A program made the position numbers and the translations under genes. Under the pieces are notes generated by a model, which had not been told where the DNA came from, did no database searches, and worked only from the letters and a program-made list of their open reading frames with translations. From the NCBI RefSeq assembly GCF_030064675.1, contig NZ_CP116413.1, positions 2,946,001-3,010,000 of the forward strand: DNA of 64,000 nucleotides, written 5' to 3'. Below are positions 35,874 to 44,626 of the stretch, piece after piece. Position 1 is the first letter of the stretch; every line of letters begins with the position of its first letter. Origin of the DNA: Crossiella sp. CA-258035 (GTDB lineage: Bacteria > Actinomycetota > Actinomycetes > Mycobacteriales > Pseudonocardiaceae).

Positions 35874-36844
35874 CCCTGCCCGTGCTCGACATCCACCTGA
35901 CCGAGAACGACGCGGCCGCCGCGCTGCGCGCCGATGTCCTCAGTGGACTGACCGCCAACCCGAAGACGTTGCCGCCCAAGTGGTTCTACGACGAGCGCGG
36001 CAGCGAGCTGTTCGAGCAGATCACCGCGCTGCCCGAGTACTACCCGACCGGGGCCGAACGCGAGGTGCTGACCGCGGTCGCGGAGGAGATCGCCGCGACC
36101 ACCGGCGCGGAGACCATGGTCGAGCTCGGCTCCGGCTCCTCGGCCAAGACCCGACTGCTGCTGGACGCCTTGCGCGCCAACGGTTCCCTGCGCCGGTTCA
36201 TCCCGCTGGACGTCTCAGCCGCCGCCCTGGTCCAGTCCACCCAGGCGCTGACCGAGGACTACCCCGGCCTGGAGATCCGCGGCGTGGTCGGCGACTTCAC
36301 CCGCCACCTGGACCAGCTCCCGGTCGGCGGCAGGCGGCTGGTCGCCTTCCTGGGCGGCACCATCGGCAACCTGCTGCCCGCCGAACGCGCCGAGTTCTTC
36401 GCCAGCGTGCGCGCCACCCTCAAGCCGGGGGAGTGGCTGCTGCTGGGCACCGACCTGGTCAAGGACCCGGACACGCTGGTGCGGGCCTACGACGACGGCC
36501 AGGGGGTGACCGCGGAGTTCAACCGCAACGTGCTGCGCGTGCTCAACCGGGAGCTGGCGGCGGACTTCGAGGTGGACGCCTTCGAGCACGTCGCGGTCTG
36601 GGACGAGGACTGGGAGTGGATCGAGATGCGGCTGCGCGCCACCAAGGCGATGAGCGTGCGGGTCGAGGAGCTGGGCCTGGAGGTCAAGTTCGACGCGGGG
36701 GAGGAGCTGCGCACCGAGGTCTCGGCCAAGTTCCGCCAGTCCGGCGTCCGCCGCGAGCTCGCCGCAACAGGCTTCGACCTGCGCAAATGGTGGACCGACC
36801 CGGCCGGTAGGTTCGGGGTCTCGCTCGCCCGCGCCGAGGAGTAA
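35870..36844 (+). CDS. egtD: L-histidine N(alpha)-methyltransferase EgtD
   Basis: 324 residues with the SAM-dependent EgtD signature ([51 protein letters not shown]). It trimethylates histidine to hercynine, the first committed step of ergothioneine synthesis. Last of four overlapping egt genes. The egtE lyase that ends the mycobacterial cluster is absent here and must be supplied from elsewhere. Confidence 0.97.
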   Translation: MTLPVLDIHLTENDAAAALRADVLSGLTANPKTLPPKWFYDERGSELFEQITALPEYYPTGAEREVLTAVAEEIAATTGAETMVELGSGSSAKTRLLLDALRANGSLRRFIPLDVSAAALVQSTQALTEDYPGLEIRGVVGDFTRHLDQLPVGGRRLVAFLGGTIGNLLPAERAEFFASVRATLKPGEWLLLGTDLVKDPDTLVRAYDDGQGVTAEFNRNVLRVLNRELAADFEVDAFEHVAVWDEDWEWIEMRLRATKAMSVRVEELGLEVKFDAGEELRTEVSAKFRQSGVRRELAATGFDLRKWWTDPAGRFGVSLARAEE

Positions 36845-36856
36845 TAGGGTCTAAAC

Positions 36857-37327
36857 ATGAATCTTGTTCGCAACCTGGCGGTCAAACTCGGCCGCCAGGA
36901 GTGGTTCGCCAAGCTCGGCCGCAACCTGGTCCCCCTGGATGTCAAGATCCAGCAGCGCACCAAGGGCAAGATCAGCGTCTCCGAGCTGCTCGGCCTGCCC
37001 GCGCTGCTGCTGACCACCACCGGCCGCAAGAGCGGTCAGCCGAGGTCGGTGCCGCTGCTGTTCGTGCCCTACGGCGAGGAGTTCATCGTCACCGGCTCGA
37101 ACTGGGGCCAGCAGCGCCACCCGGCCTGGTCGGCGAACCTGCTGGCGAACCCCGAAGCGGAGATCACCCTGCGCGCCAAGCGGTTCCCGGTGACCGGCCG
37201 CCTGGTCACCGGCGAGGAGCGGGCCAAGGTCTGGTCCGAGATCGTCAAGGTCTGGCCCGCCTACGACACCTACGCCGAACGCGCGGGCGACCGGGAGATC
37301 CGAGTCTTCCTGCTCCGGAAGAAGTAA
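36857..37327 (+). CDS. Deazaflavin (F420)-dependent nitroreductase family protein
   Basis: 156 residues of the Ddn/PNPOx-like split-barrel family (LLLTTTGRKSGQPRSVPLLFV, SNWGQQRHPAWSANLLANPEAEITLR). These enzymes use reduced F420 to reduce quinones or nitro compounds. It starts 12 bp after egtD on the same strand, so it is probably co-transcribed with the ergothioneine operon and may share a redox-stress role; that link is an inference. Confidence 0.93.
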   Translation: MNLVRNLAVKLGRQEWFAKLGRNLVPLDVKIQQRTKGKISVSELLGLPALLLTTTGRKSGQPRSVPLLFVPYGEEFIVTGSNWGQQRHPAWSANLLANPEAEITLRAKRFPVTGRLVTGEERAKVWSEIVKVWPAYDTYAERAGDREIRVFLLRKK

Positions 37328-37366
37328 CGGGACCCCTCCCGGCCCACCCAAGGTCCACTCCACCCC

Positions 37367-37912
37367 GTGACCACACCCCCGTCCCCGTCCCGCAAGCTCT
37401 GGCTGCTGGCGGGCGCGGGGGTGCTGGTGGCCACCGCGCTGGCGGTGATCCCGTTGCTGCGCAGGGGAAACCCGGTCGAGGACGTGGCCACCGCGGTCGC
37501 CGAGGCGATGACCGACTACGACGAGCTCGCCTTCGCCGCGCAGCTGTGCCCGGTGACGCCCAGCCCGGAGTGGCCGGCCGCCGAGCTGGCCGCCGCGCCC
37601 GGGGTGCCGGTCGAAGTGCTGACCGTCGAGGGCCGCACCGTCCGGTCCGCCGCTGATTCCACCCGGTCCGCCACCGATCCCGCGCTGCCCGGTGCCGAGC
37701 CCGCTCAGTCCGCCCGGTCGTCCGCCGCCCCAGCTCCGCCGACCGGCACGTCCGCCCAGTCCGCCCGCCCCGCCCCCGACCCCGCGGTGCCGACCGCAGT
37801 CCTGGCCCTCGGTACTCTCCGCTTCACCCTGCACATCGACCGCGCCAGCTTCGACCGCCCCTGCGTCCTCGCCCTGCGCCGCGCCCCCGCCCCAGCCTCC
37901 GGCCCCGGCTAG
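37367..37912 (+). CDS. Membrane-anchored protein with Pro/Ala/Ser-rich linker
   Basis: 181 residues: a short N-terminus, one membrane segment (about 10-31; LWLLAGAGVLVATALAVIPLL), a small globular stretch with one cysteine, then a low-complexity linker rich in Ala, Pro and Ser (about 85-142) and a final beta-rich piece (LALGTLRFTLHIDR). No family was recognised. GTG 37367 is the only early start. It converges with and overlaps the SRPBCC gene by 4 nt. Confidence 0.65.
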   Translation: MTTPPSPSRKLWLLAGAGVLVATALAVIPLLRRGNPVEDVATAVAEAMTDYDELAFAAQLCPVTPSPEWPAAELAAAPGVPVEVLTVEGRTVRSAADSTRSATDPALPGAEPAQSARSSAAPAPPTGTSAQSARPAPDPAVPTAVLALGTLRFTLHIDRASFDRPCVLALRRAPAPASGPG

Positions 37913-38364
37913 GCCCCGCCCTCCAGGTGCTGCTTCGCCAGCCGGACCTCCTCCGCCACCTCCCCGATCACCTTGCGGCGCAGCACCGGTTCCAGCCAGC
38001 GCAGCCATGGCCGGAAGTGGAAGTTCAGCGTCCGCGTCAACCGGGTCCCGCCCTCGACCGGGGTGCACACGAAGCTTGCGTCGAAGTCCGAGAACAGGCG
38101 GGTCAGCCGGTTGGCGGGGGCGGGTGCCAGGCGGACGTCGACCCGTTCGCCGGTGGTGCGGCGCATCTGGGACACGGTGGGTGGCACCGGTAGTCCGGCC
38201 AGGCGGGACCGGAAGGCGAACTCGGTCAGGTCGCCGTCGCGGCGCATCCACACCACGGGGTGGATCTTGCGGTCGACCTCGGCGTAGCGCCGGGCGTCCA
38301 TGACGAACTCCAGCAGTTCGTCCGGGGTGCAGCCGATCGTCTCGGTGACCTCGATGGTGAGCAT
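37909..38364 (-). CDS. SRPBCC (polyketide cyclase-like) protein
   Basis: 151 residues with the SRPBCC fold pattern: N-terminal strand IEVTETIGCTPDELLEFVMD, central WMRRDGDLTEFAFRS and a C-terminal helix (RRKVIGEVAEEVRLAKQHLE). The domain binds small hydrophobic ligands; no specific role can be assigned. It lies just downstream of the Mca-like gene on the same strand. Confidence 0.8.
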   Translation of the reverse strand: MLTIEVTETIGCTPDELLEFVMDARRYAEVDRKIHPVVWMRRDGDLTEFAFRSRLAGLPVPPTVSQMRRTTGERVDVRLAPAPANRLTRLFSDFDASFVCTPVEGGTRLTRTLNFHFRPWLRWLEPVLRRKVIGEVAEEVRLAKQHLEGGA

Positions 38365-38383
38365 GTAGTCACGCTACCCATGA

Positions 38384-38941
38384 TCAGTCCCGTAGTCCGG
38401 CGAACAGGTCCGACTCCGGGATGGTCGTCGGCACCGTGGACCAGGCCAGGTGGTAGTCCTCGAAGGGCCAGACCTCGCGTTCCGGGTCTCTGGGGTGGGC
38501 GAGGAACGGGTGGGTGGGGTCGGACTGGGTGGCGTGGGCGCGCAGGTGGTCTGGATGCGGGTAGCCGCCGGTCTCGTCGTAGGTGAACACGACCTGGGGG
38601 CGGAACTCGCGGATCTGGCGGACCAGGGCCGCGGTGATCTCGGTCAAGGGGTGGGTGGCGAAGCAGTCCTGGGGGAGTTCTTCGCCGCTGGCGGGCAGGC
38701 CGGAGTCGGGGAAGCCGAGGAAGTGCTGGCGGACGCCCAGGATCCGGGCGGCCTCGGCCGTCTCCCTGCGCCGGATCGCCGGCAGGTCGGCGCGCACCTC
38801 GGGGCGGTCCAGCGCCGGGTTCAGCACGTCGCCGCGTTCGCCGCCGGTGCAGGTGACCACCAGGACCTCCACGTCGAGGCTCGCGTAGTGCGCCAGCGTG
38901 GCCGCGCCCTTGCTGGACTCGTCGTCGGGATGGGCGGTCAC
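38384..38941 (-). pseudogene. Mca-like (PIG-L family) deacetylase with internal deletion
   Basis: The 185-residue product keeps the mycothiol S-conjugate amidase start (TAHPDDESSKGAATLA, TCTGGERGDVLNPALDRPEV), the second zinc motif GGYPHPDH and the family's last 45 residues (RAHATQSDPTHPF, EDYH, VPTTIPESDLFAGL). About 100 residues normally lying between HPDH and the RAHATQ segment are absent, giving 185 instead of about 290, in frame. The first strand (FRLLPV) is also cut off, as no usual start codon precedes GTG 38941. Probably an inactive or altered copy; a short active variant cannot be excluded. Confidence 0.7.
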
Positions 38942-38965
38942 GGGGAGCAGGCGGAAGTTGGGTAT

Positions 38966-39022
38966 GACCTAAACTTAGGTCGGACCTATCGATGGGTCAA
39001 GCCTATTAGTAGGTTCGACCTA
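38966..39022. promoter_or_regulatory. Array of three TAGGTC operator-like dyads
   Basis: GACCTAAACTTAGGTC (38966-38981, 7-bp perfect arms), GACCTATCGATGGGTC (38982-38997, one mismatch) and TAGGTTCGACCTA (39010-39022) lie between the divergent Mca-like and TetR genes. They share the half-site (T)TAGGTC and suggest cooperative TetR binding. Confidence 0.75.
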
Positions 39023-39038
39023 AGCTATGCTGGAGTGC

Positions 39039-39659
39039 ATGGGACTGCGGGAGCAGAAGAAGCGGGAGACCCGGCAGGCCATCTCGGACCTGGCCACCCG
39101 GCTGTTCATCGAGCGCGGCTTCGAGGCGGTCACCATCGCCGAGGTCGCCGCCGCGGCCAAGGTGGCCAAGATGACCGTGACCAACCACTTCCCGCGCAAG
39201 GAAGACCTGGTCCTGGACATCCACGCCGAACTGGCCAGCAGCCTGGCCAACACGGTCCGGGCCAGGGCCAGGGGCGTCACGGCCTGGGCGGCCCTGCGCA
39301 CGGCGTACCTGGCCGCCATCCCCCGTCACGACCCGCTCCTTGGCTTCGCCGAACCGGCCTTCATCTGGATGATCAACGACTCGCCGACCCTGCTGGCCCG
39401 CCTGCGCGAACTGCACGAGGCCCGCGAACACGCCCTGGCCGCCACCCTGGCCGCCGAGGAGACCGCGGCCGACGACTTCCTGGTCCGCGCCGTGGCCGGG
39501 CAGCTGGCCAGCGCGCACCGGGTGCTGTTCGAGGACGCCTTCCGCGCCATCCAGGCCGGGGTCAGCCACGAGGAGCTCGCCGAACGCCTGCTGGTGACCG
39601 GACGGGCGGTGTTCGAGCTGCTCCGGCCCTCGATCGGCGACTTCGCGCCACGCAAGTGA
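39039..39659 (+). CDS. TetR-family regulator
   Basis: 206 residues: a TetR helix-turn-helix (RQAISDLATRLFIERGFEAV, VAKMTVTNHFPRKEDLV) followed by a variable C-terminal domain. ATG 39039 was preferred over ATG 39027 because GGAG lies 5-8 nt before it. The upstream gap carries three palindromes sharing TAGGTC, so it likely represses itself and the divergent Mca-like gene. The ligand is unknown. Confidence 0.9.
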   Translation: MGLREQKKRETRQAISDLATRLFIERGFEAVTIAEVAAAAKVAKMTVTNHFPRKEDLVLDIHAELASSLANTVRARARGVTAWAALRTAYLAAIPRHDPLLGFAEPAFIWMINDSPTLLARLRELHEAREHALAATLAAEETAADDFLVRAVAGQLASAHRVLFEDAFRAIQAGVSHEELAERLLVTGRAVFELLRPSIGDFAPRK

Positions 39660-39660
39660 G

Positions 39661-39711
39661 GCGGCGGCGCGGTGACGCTCCCGGGCAGTGCGACGGGCGG
39701 TGCGCCGCCGC
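39661..39711 (+). terminator. GC-rich stem-loop after tetR
   Basis: Perfect 10-bp arms 39661-39670 and 39702-39711, starting 1 nt after the tetR stop. No other feature was seen in 39660-39803. Confidence 0.45.
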
Positions 39712-39803
39712 GGGAACGTCACCCATCGGGCATCCGGTGACCCTCAGTGGAGGTCGCCAGCACCAGACACCCAGCTTCTCGGGAAGGATCAGCGCCTAGC
39801 GGC

Positions 39804-40979
39804 TCACAGCGGCAGGGCCTGCTCGATGTCCGCCCACAGGTCCTCGACGTGCTCGATCCCCACCGACAGCCGCACCATCCCGGCCCCGATGCCCGCCGCC
39901 GCCAGCTCCTCCTCGTTCAACTGCCGGTGCGAGGTGCTGGCCGGGTGCAGCACCGTGGTCTCCACCCCGCCCAGCGAGGCCGCCAGCTGCACCACCCGCA
40001 CCCCCTTGCTGAACGCGTGCCCGGCCTCCCGCCCACCGGCCAGCTCGAAGGCGATCATCCCGCCGAAGTCGGAGAGCAGCCGCGTGGCCACCTCGTGGTC
40101 CGGGTGTGAGACCAATCCCGGCCAGTGCACCGCGGTGACCGCCGGGTGCTCGGCGAGGCGTTCGGCGAGCACGGTGGCGTTCGCGCAGTGCTGGCGCATC
40201 CGGACCGGCAGGGTCTGGATGCCGCGGATGGTCAGCCAGGCGGCGAACGGGTCGGCCATCGCGCCCAGTTCCATGGCGTGGTGCCACAGCTTGTGGTGCA
40301 GCTCCTCCTCGGCGAAGGCCAGGATGCCGCCGGTGATGTCGCTGTGGCCGCCCAGGTACTTGGTCGCCGAGTGCAGCACGATGTCGGCCCCGTGCGCCAG
40401 GGGCCGGCACAGCAGCGGGGTGGCGAAGGTGTTGTCCACGATGGTGGTCAGGCCCGCGGCCTTGCCCTCGGCCAGGAAGGCCGGCAGGTCGATGACCCTG
40501 GTGACCGGGTTGGCGATGGTCTCCAGGTACAGCAGGCGGGTGTTGGGGCGCACCGCGGTGGCGACCTCGGCGGGGTCGTCGCCGGGGATGTAGGTGACCT
40601 CGATGCCGAAGCGGGCGGTCAGGTCGGCCAGGGTGGCGAAGGTGCCGCCGTAGAGGCACCGTTGCGCGATCACGTGGTCCCCGCTGCGCAGCAGGCCGAG
40701 CAGGGCGGAGTTGATCGCGCCCATGCCGGAGGCGGTGGACACCGCGCCGACCCCGCCCTCCAGCGCGGCGACCGTGTCCTCAAGGGCCCGGGTGGTCGGG
40801 TTGGCGTAGCGGCTGTAGACGAAGCCGGTCTCGGGGGAGTCCAGTGCGGCGGCCAGCGCGTCGGGGTCGTCGAAGGCGAAGTTGGACGCCTGGTAGATCG
40901 GCACGCTGATCGGGCGCGAGTTCGGCAGCGCCGGGGCGGTGATGTGGACGGCTCGGGTCTCGGGGCGCGTGGACGTCAT
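39804..40979 (-). CDS. Trans-sulfuration / Met-gamma-lyase family PLP enzyme
   Basis: 391 residues of the Cys/Met metabolism PLP-dependent family ([39 protein letters not shown]). The pyridoxal lysine is in [12 protein letters not shown]. Sequence alone does not separate methionine gamma-lyase from cystathionine beta/gamma enzymes. It is divergent, across 65 bp, from a MocR regulator that probably controls it. Confidence 0.92.
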   Translation of the reverse strand: MTSTRPETRAVHITAPALPNSRPISVPIYQASNFAFDDPDALAAALDSPETGFVYSRYANPTTRALEDTVAALEGGVGAVSTASGMGAINSALLGLLRSGDHVIAQRCLYGGTFATLADLTARFGIEVTYIPGDDPAEVATAVRPNTRLLYLETIANPVTRVIDLPAFLAEGKAAGLTTIVDNTFATPLLCRPLAHGADIVLHSATKYLGGHSDITGGILAFAEEELHHKLWHHAMELGAMADPFAAWLTIRGIQTLPVRMRQHCANATVLAERLAEHPAVTAVHWPGLVSHPDHEVATRLLSDFGGMIAFELAGGREAGHAFSKGVRVVQLAASLGGVETTVLHPASTSHRQLNEEELAAAGIGAGMVRLSVGIEHVEDLWADIEQALPL

Positions 40980-41018
40980 GCGTTTCAGCCTGCTCGGGCC
41001 GCAGGGGCGGGGACAGCG

Positions 41019-41055
41019 CCAATCCCGGGTAGATTGGTTTGCCTATGGAGCCAAT
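41019..41055. promoter_or_regulatory. CCAAT/ATTGG half-sites between lyase and MocR genes
   Basis: CCAAT at 41019-41023, ATTGG at 41033-41037 and CCAAT at 41051-41055 form alternating inverted half-sites around the MocR start (41045), a layout compatible with dimeric MocR binding. Confidence 0.5.
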
Positions 41056-42517
41056 ACCGTGGCCGGTGGACCGGCTCGTCGCCCAGCTCGGCCGCTGGTC
41101 GGCCGGGCGCGGTCCGCTGTACCTGCTGCTGGCCGAGCGGCTGCGCCAGCTCATCGACTCCGGCCAGCTGCCCCCGCGCGCCACGCTGCCGCCGGACCGC
41201 ACACTGGCCGAGCGGCTCGCCGTCGGCCGCACCACGGTGGTCGCCGCCTACGACCGGCTGCGCCAGGACCGCAAGCTGGAACGGCACCAGGGCCGGGGCA
41301 CCTGGGTCGCGCCCGCGGTGCTCTCCGGCTGGCGCGGCGCGCAGATCGCCCCGGCCAGCCCGCTGTTCCTGAACTACCTGGAGCCGCTCGACGACGTGCT
41401 GCCGCTGGCCTGCGCCGCCCCGCACGGCCCGCCGCCGGAGCTGGCCGCGGCCTACCAGCGCGCGCTGCCGATGCTGCCCGGGCTGGACAGCGGCGACATC
41501 GGCTACCACCCGCTGGGCCACCCCGCGCTGCGCGCCGCGCTCGCCGAGCGGCACACCAGCCGCGGCCTGCCCACCGAGCCCGGCCAGATCCTGGTCACCA
41601 CCGGCGGCCAACAGGCGCTGGCGCTGCTCGCCCGGTTGTTCCTGAAACCCGGCGACCAGGTGCTGGTGCAGGCCCCGACCTACCCCGGCGCGCTGGAGCT
41701 GTTCCGGGAGGCCGCCGCGCTGGTCCGCACCGCGCCGACCGGGCCGGACGGCCTGGACGTGGCCGCGTGGACCGCCGCCGTGGCCGCCGACCGCCCCGGC
41801 CTGGCCTACCTCAACCCCACCCACCACAACCCGACCGGCGCCACCGTGCCCACGCTGGCCCGTCGCCGGATCGCCGAGGTGGCCGCCGAGCACGGCGTGC
41901 CGCTGATCGAGGACGACATCCTGGCCGGGCTTTCCCTTGACGGCAGCGAGGATCCGCCGAACCTGGCCTCCTTCGCCCCGCCCGGCGCGGTGATCACCGT
42001 CGGCTCGCTGAGCAAGGTGGTCTGGGGCGGCATGCGGGTGGGCTGGATCAGGGCCGCCGAGGGCCAGATCGCCCAGCTGTCCCGGATCAAGTCCATCCAC
42101 GACCTGGGCAGCGCGGTGCTGGAACAGCTCGCCGCCGCCGAGCTGTTGCCCGCGCTGCCGGAGATCGCGGCCCGCCGCGGCGCGCAGCTGCGGGCCCGGC
42201 ACGACCACCTGTGCGCCCAGCTGGCCGAGCAGCTGCCCGCCTGGCGGTTCCGGCGCGCCGGTGGCGGGCAGTGCCTGTGGGTGCGGCTGCCGGGCTGTGA
42301 CGCCTCGGCCTACGCGCAGGTCGCGCTGCGGCACGGGGTCGCGGTGCTGCCCGGGGACGCGCTGGCCACCGACGGCAGTGGCGCGGACCACCTGCGCATC
42401 CCGTTCACCGCCCCGCTGGAGCAGCTGACCGAGAGCGTCACCCGGTTGGCCGCGGCTTGGCGGGCCTACCGGCGAACGGGGCACAGCCCGGCCGCGGTGC
42501 ATGCGATGGTCGTGTGA
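41045..42517 (+). CDS. MocR-type PLP-dependent regulator (GntR-aminotransferase)
   Basis: 490 residues: a GntR winged helix (about 18-85; YLLLAERLRQLIDSGQLPP, RTLAERLAVGRTTVVAAYDRL) joined to a class I aminotransferase-like domain (115-485; LNPTHHNPTGATVP). The cofactor lysine sits in VGSLSKVVWGGMRVGW. ATG 41045 was used; a TTG two codons earlier is possible. The divergent neighbour is a PLP lyase of sulfur amino acids, so this regulator may sense PLP or an amino acid for that pathway. Confidence 0.93.
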   Translation: MEPIPWPVDRLVAQLGRWSAGRGPLYLLLAERLRQLIDSGQLPPRATLPPDRTLAERLAVGRTTVVAAYDRLRQDRKLERHQGRGTWVAPAVLSGWRGAQIAPASPLFLNYLEPLDDVLPLACAAPHGPPPELAAAYQRALPMLPGLDSGDIGYHPLGHPALRAALAERHTSRGLPTEPGQILVTTGGQQALALLARLFLKPGDQVLVQAPTYPGALELFREAAALVRTAPTGPDGLDVAAWTAAVAADRPGLAYLNPTHHNPTGATVPTLARRRIAEVAAEHGVPLIEDDILAGLSLDGSEDPPNLASFAPPGAVITVGSLSKVVWGGMRVGWIRAAEGQIAQLSRIKSIHDLGSAVLEQLAAAELLPALPEIAARRGAQLRARHDHLCAQLAEQLPAWRFRRAGGGQCLWVRLPGCDASAYAQVALRHGVAVLPGDALATDGSGADHLRIPFTAPLEQLTESVTRLAAAWRAYRRTGHSPAAVHAMVV

Positions 42518-42599
42518 TCTGGGTCAGTTAACCCTGCGTTCGGCCCTTGTTCCGACTCGGGCTTGTACCCATCTATGTTGATGTTCCTAACATCCGCTC

Positions 42600-44432
42600 A
42601 TGAGTGACGGATTCTCGGCGAACCGGCGCGCGTTCCTGCGCACCACCGGACTGCTCGGCATGAGCGCGACCATGCTGGGCGGCGCGGGACTGAGCGCGCA
42701 GGCCACGCCCGAGGACGACGCGCGGCGAAGCGGGGAGGGCACCAGCGCGGCGGCGCGTCCAGCGGACGTGGAGAACCCGCGCTTCACCCTCGCCGTGGTG
42801 CCGGACACCCAGTACCTCTTCGACCGCGACCGTGGCGACCGGGAACCCCTGGAAGCCACCTTCGAGCACGTGCTGGAGCAGGCCAGGGAGCACAACATCG
42901 TGTTCCTGGCGCACCTGGGCGATGTCACCGAGAACGGCCTGCCGGACGAGGTCGCCGAGGCCGACCGGGCCTTCCGCGTGCTGGACCGAAAGCGCTTCCC
43001 GTACAGCGTGCTGGCCGGCAACCACGACATCAACTCCCGCACCGACGACCAGCGCGGCCGCAGCCCGTACCTGGATGCCTTCGGCCCCAAGCGGTTCGAG
43101 CACTCGCCGACCTTCCGCGGCGCCTCGCCCGGCGGCTACAACAGCTACCACGTCTTCCGCGCCGGTGGCAGGGAGTGGCTGCTGCTGGCGCTGGACTGGC
43201 GGGTCTCCGCGGTCGGCTACACCTGGGTCCGGCAGGTGCTGGACAAGCATCCAGGGCTGCCGGTCATCCTCACCACGCACGAGCTGGTGCACGCCGACGG
43301 CGGCACCGGCGAGGCCGAGCTCTCCGCCGCCGGGAAACTGATGTGGGACAAGCTGATCGCCGGTGAGGACCGGATCTTCCTGACCCTCAACGGCCACTTC
43401 TGGCCACCCGGCCGCACCACGCTGCGCAACAAGGCGGGCAACGAGGTGCACCTGCACATCACCAACTACCAGGACCGCTACTACGGCGGCGGCGCGATGC
43501 TGCGGCTCTACCACTTCGACCTGGCGCGCAACGTGATCGACGTGGAAACCGTCGCGCCCTGGCTGCTGCGGCGTCGCCCGGAACGGCTCAACGTGCTGGA
43601 ACAGCAGGAGATCCGCCGCACCGGCGCGGCCGACCGGTTCACCGTGGAGATCGACTTCACCGAGCGGTTCCGCCGGTTCGCGCCGCCGCCGGTGCGCCCG
43701 GCCCGGCCCGCGGCGGAGGTGGTCATCCCCGGCACGGTGGCCTACTGGCGGTTCGAGGACGCCGAGCGCTTCGCCGACCTGTCCGGCAACGGCAACCACC
43801 TCACCCGCGCCACCCTGCCCGGCGCGCCGAGCGACGCGCTCAGCCACAGCGAGGAGCACCACCCGGACCAGCCGGGCCACGGCAGCCTGCGCATGCACGG
43901 CGGCGGCTACCTGCGCACCGCAGCCGACGCGCCGCTGACCAAGCTGACCTTCCCGCGCGGCTACACCATCGAGGCATTCGTCAAGCTGCCCAAGGACTTC
44001 GACCACCGGCACGCCTGGTGCGGCCTGCTCACCACGGTGGCCACCGGCGCGGACGCGGGCAAGACCGGCGACGACCCGAGGGAGCCGCTGGCCACGCTCA
44101 ACCTCTCCGACGGGGCCGCCTTCCAGTGGGCGGCGTTCCCGCGCAACCAGGAGGGCCTGTCCACCAACTGGGGGCACGAGCTGCCGCGCGCGCACTGGTG
44201 GCACGTGGCGGTGGTCAACGACGGGCGGCGCAGCGTGCTGCACGTCGAGGGCGCGCCGGTGCTGCGCAACCCCGACACACCGGCGGTCGGCATCCCGGCG
44301 GCGGTCGGCGGCTGGCTGGTCGGCGCGTACGCCTATGACCGGAAGGTGGAGAAGAGCTTCACCGGCTGGCTGGGTGACCTGCGGATCGTGGACCGCCCGC
44401 TGCGCCGGGAGGAGTTCCTGACCGGGCGCTGA
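42600..44432 (+). CDS. Tat-exported metallophosphoesterase with LamG-like domain
   Basis: 610 residues. The N-terminus has a twin-arginine signal (NRRAFLRTTGLLGM, cut near AQA at residue 37). Residues 60-300 form a calcineurin-like phosphoesterase (VVPDTQYLF, HLGDVTENG, LAGNHDIN, TTHELVH, LNGHFW), and residues 378-605 a LamG/concanavalin-like module (VAYWRFEDAERFADLSGNGNHL, HWWHVAVVNDGRRS, GWLGDLRIVDRPL). A secreted, metal-dependent phosphoesterase tethered to a glycan-binding domain is inferred. ATG is preceded by only a weak ribosome site. Confidence 0.9.
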   Translation: MSDGFSANRRAFLRTTGLLGMSATMLGGAGLSAQATPEDDARRSGEGTSAAARPADVENPRFTLAVVPDTQYLFDRDRGDREPLEATFEHVLEQAREHNIVFLAHLGDVTENGLPDEVAEADRAFRVLDRKRFPYSVLAGNHDINSRTDDQRGRSPYLDAFGPKRFEHSPTFRGASPGGYNSYHVFRAGGREWLLLALDWRVSAVGYTWVRQVLDKHPGLPVILTTHELVHADGGTGEAELSAAGKLMWDKLIAGEDRIFLTLNGHFWPPGRTTLRNKAGNEVHLHITNYQDRYYGGGAMLRLYHFDLARNVIDVETVAPWLLRRRPERLNVLEQQEIRRTGAADRFTVEIDFTERFRRFAPPPVRPARPAAEVVIPGTVAYWRFEDAERFADLSGNGNHLTRATLPGAPSDALSHSEEHHPDQPGHGSLRMHGGGYLRTAADAPLTKLTFPRGYTIEAFVKLPKDFDHRHAWCGLLTTVATGADAGKTGDDPREPLATLNLSDGAAFQWAAFPRNQEGLSTNWGHELPRAHWWHVAVVNDGRRSVLHVEGAPVLRNPDTPAVGIPAAVGGWLVGAYAYDRKVEKSFTGWLGDLRIVDRPLRREEFLTGR

Positions 44433-44588
44433 CGCGATCATCCAGGCCCAGGCGGCCACGGTGAACGGCACGATCACCGCGAAGTCGGCCAGCAGCGCGC
44501 CGCTCGGCCAGCCAAGCCCGGGCGCTGCTCGGCCGCATTCAGTGAAATGCCTGTTCTTGCCGCTGCACCGGTGAGCTGTGAGGGTTCG

Positions 44589-44602
44589 ACACAAACTTGT
44601 GT
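44589..44602. promoter_or_regulatory. ACACAAACTTGTGT palindrome
   Basis: 6-bp perfect arms around AC, flanked on both sides by TTCGAC, 24 nt upstream of the secreted hydrolase start; a possible operator. Confidence 0.5.
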
Positions 44603-44626
44603 TCGACCCAGCTTAAGGAGTACGCG

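Noticed and set aside
36857-38251. 466-codon minus-strand frame opposite the deazaflavin reductase
   Set aside because: Antisense shadow; composition is Gly/Arg/Asp-rich and the sense genes are clearly real.
44433-44540. Minus-strand peptide ADFAVIVPFTVAAWAWMIA, resembling the start of a membrane protein
   Set aside because: It looks like a transmembrane segment but has no start signal or family match, and the continuing frame is antisense to the phosphoesterase gene; at most a gene remnant.
42573-44594. 673-codon minus-strand frame opposite the phosphoesterase
   Set aside because: Shadow of a well-supported Tat-exported enzyme; no conserved motif.
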